The position numbers were made by a program, and so were the translations under genes. Under the pieces are notes generated by a model. That model was not told the origin of the DNA. It was given only the letters and a program-made list of their open reading frames with translations, and did no database searches. Shown here piece by piece: positions 6,469-6,823 of a stretch of 6,823 nucleotides of DNA; the stretch's first letter is position 1; every line of letters starts with the position of its first letter. The stretch covers positions 1-6,823 of the forward strand of contig JANQSM010000184.1 in the NCBI GenBank assembly GCA_028284025.1, read 5' to 3'. The DNA is from Alphaproteobacteria bacterium. Its GTDB lineage: Bacteria > Pseudomonadota > Alphaproteobacteria > JANQSM01.

Positions 6469-6504
6469 GCGTTTCAAGTTTATCAAAAATCTGAAACGTC
6501 TTTT
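6469..6504 (+). terminator. Possible rho-independent terminator between the convergent genes at the right end
   Basis: CGTTTCA at 6470-6476 and TGAAACG at 6492-6498 pair perfectly over 7 bp, with a possible extra G-U pair (6469 with 6499), and are followed by TCTTTT at 6499-6504. It lies 57 bases after the small membrane protein gene, and the T-run overlaps the stop codon of the opposite-strand gene. The stem is not very G+C-rich and the loop is 15 bases, so it is only a moderate candidate. Confidence 0.4.
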
Positions 6505-6823
6505 AAGAAGATCGACCTGATCCACCACGCTCTTGTTGATTAGCCAATTCGACAAGTCTACTGTTGATACAAGGCCCGCGGGGCTTGGAATGTGGGTGCT
6601 CCTTCAGGATTTCTTCTGCGGTACGACCTGATTTTAATTCCCTCGCATTCAATGATACAATCCTAACATCCCCCCACTTTTCAATATATTCTCTCATAAC
6701 ACGCATGGCATTATCAGAAAAATTCCCGTCTGATCTCGAAATTATGTAGGTTACCTCATGATCTCCAGCCTTACGGGTAACAACCACAGATCCATTTTCA
6801 GCCTCGTTAGCTAAAGCAAGAGC
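6503..6823 (-). CDS. Unknown protein, C-terminal 106 residues, cut by the right edge
   Basis: I do not recognise this protein. A GTG at 6787 could be a start, but the frame remains open for twelve more codons to the edge (ALALANEAENGS before the GTG valine) and no ribosome binding site precedes the GTG, so I read it as the 3' end of a longer gene. The visible part looks like an alpha/beta segment: VTYIISRSD, then the helix NAMRVMREYIEKWG, the strand VRIVSLNA and the helix RTAEEILKEH. A polar tail follows with KPRGPCINSRLVELANQQE and a Gly/Ser/Arg-rich end. It is convergent with the small membrane protein gene. Its G+C sample (6541-6660, about 48%) is nearer to the core genes than that of its neighbour. 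No domain could be assigned. Confidence 0.65.
   Translation of the reverse strand, partial: ALALANEAENGSVVVTRKAGDHEVTYIISRSDGNFSDNAMRVMREYIEKWGDVRIVSLNARELKSGRTAEEILKEHPHSKPRGPCINSRLVELANQQERGGSGRSS

Overview
The window is chromosomal DNA from a Gram-negative bacterium, most likely an alphaproteobacterium. The backbone genes are a partial priA (minus strand), an FSA/TalC-type transaldolase, a DUF484 protein and xerC (all plus strand). From memory, priA, fsa, DUF484 and xerC lie close together in many Rhodospirillales-like alphaproteobacteria. The assignment rests on this gene order and on protein motifs, not on a database search. I cannot name the genus.

Layout, left to right: (1) 2-1033, minus: the N-terminal 344 residues of the replication-restart helicase PriA, running off the left edge. 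(2) 1095-1751, plus: transaldolase, divergent from priA. (3) 1852-2706 and 2770-3624, plus: two consecutive genes of unknown function. Each encodes exactly 284 residues of soluble, mostly helical, coiled-coil-like protein, and they may be a diverged tandem duplication. (4) 3682-4416, plus: DUF484/GAF-like protein. (5) 4432-4860, minus: an unknown 142-residue protein with a possible winged-helix C-terminus and a very good promoter and ribosome binding site of its own. (6) 5026-5949, plus: the tyrosine recombinase XerC with all six catalytic residues. (7) 6020-6412, plus: an unknown small protein with two predicted membrane segments. (8) 6503-6823, minus: the C-terminal 106 residues of an unknown protein entering from the right edge.

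The main theme is a conserved housekeeping neighbourhood interrupted by unrecognised genes. Hand counts of 120-base samples give about 53% G+C in DUF484 and 61% in xerC. Samples in the second 284-residue gene, the 142-residue gene and the small membrane protein gene give only 33-35%. The unknown genes therefore look like later insertions between core genes. No transposase, attachment site, inverted-repeat boundary, tRNA or CRISPR array is visible, so how they arrived is not shown.

Functionally, the core genes are a set of chromosome-maintenance and sugar-phosphate genes: PriA restarts stalled forks, XerC resolves chromosome dimers, and transaldolase acts in the pentose phosphate pathway. They share a neighbourhood rather than a pathway. 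No function can be given to the five unknown genes. The tandem 284-residue pair is the best candidate here for something undescribed. No intergenic stretch exceeds 300 bases; the longest is the 165 bases between the 142-residue gene and xerC, which holds the divergent promoter.
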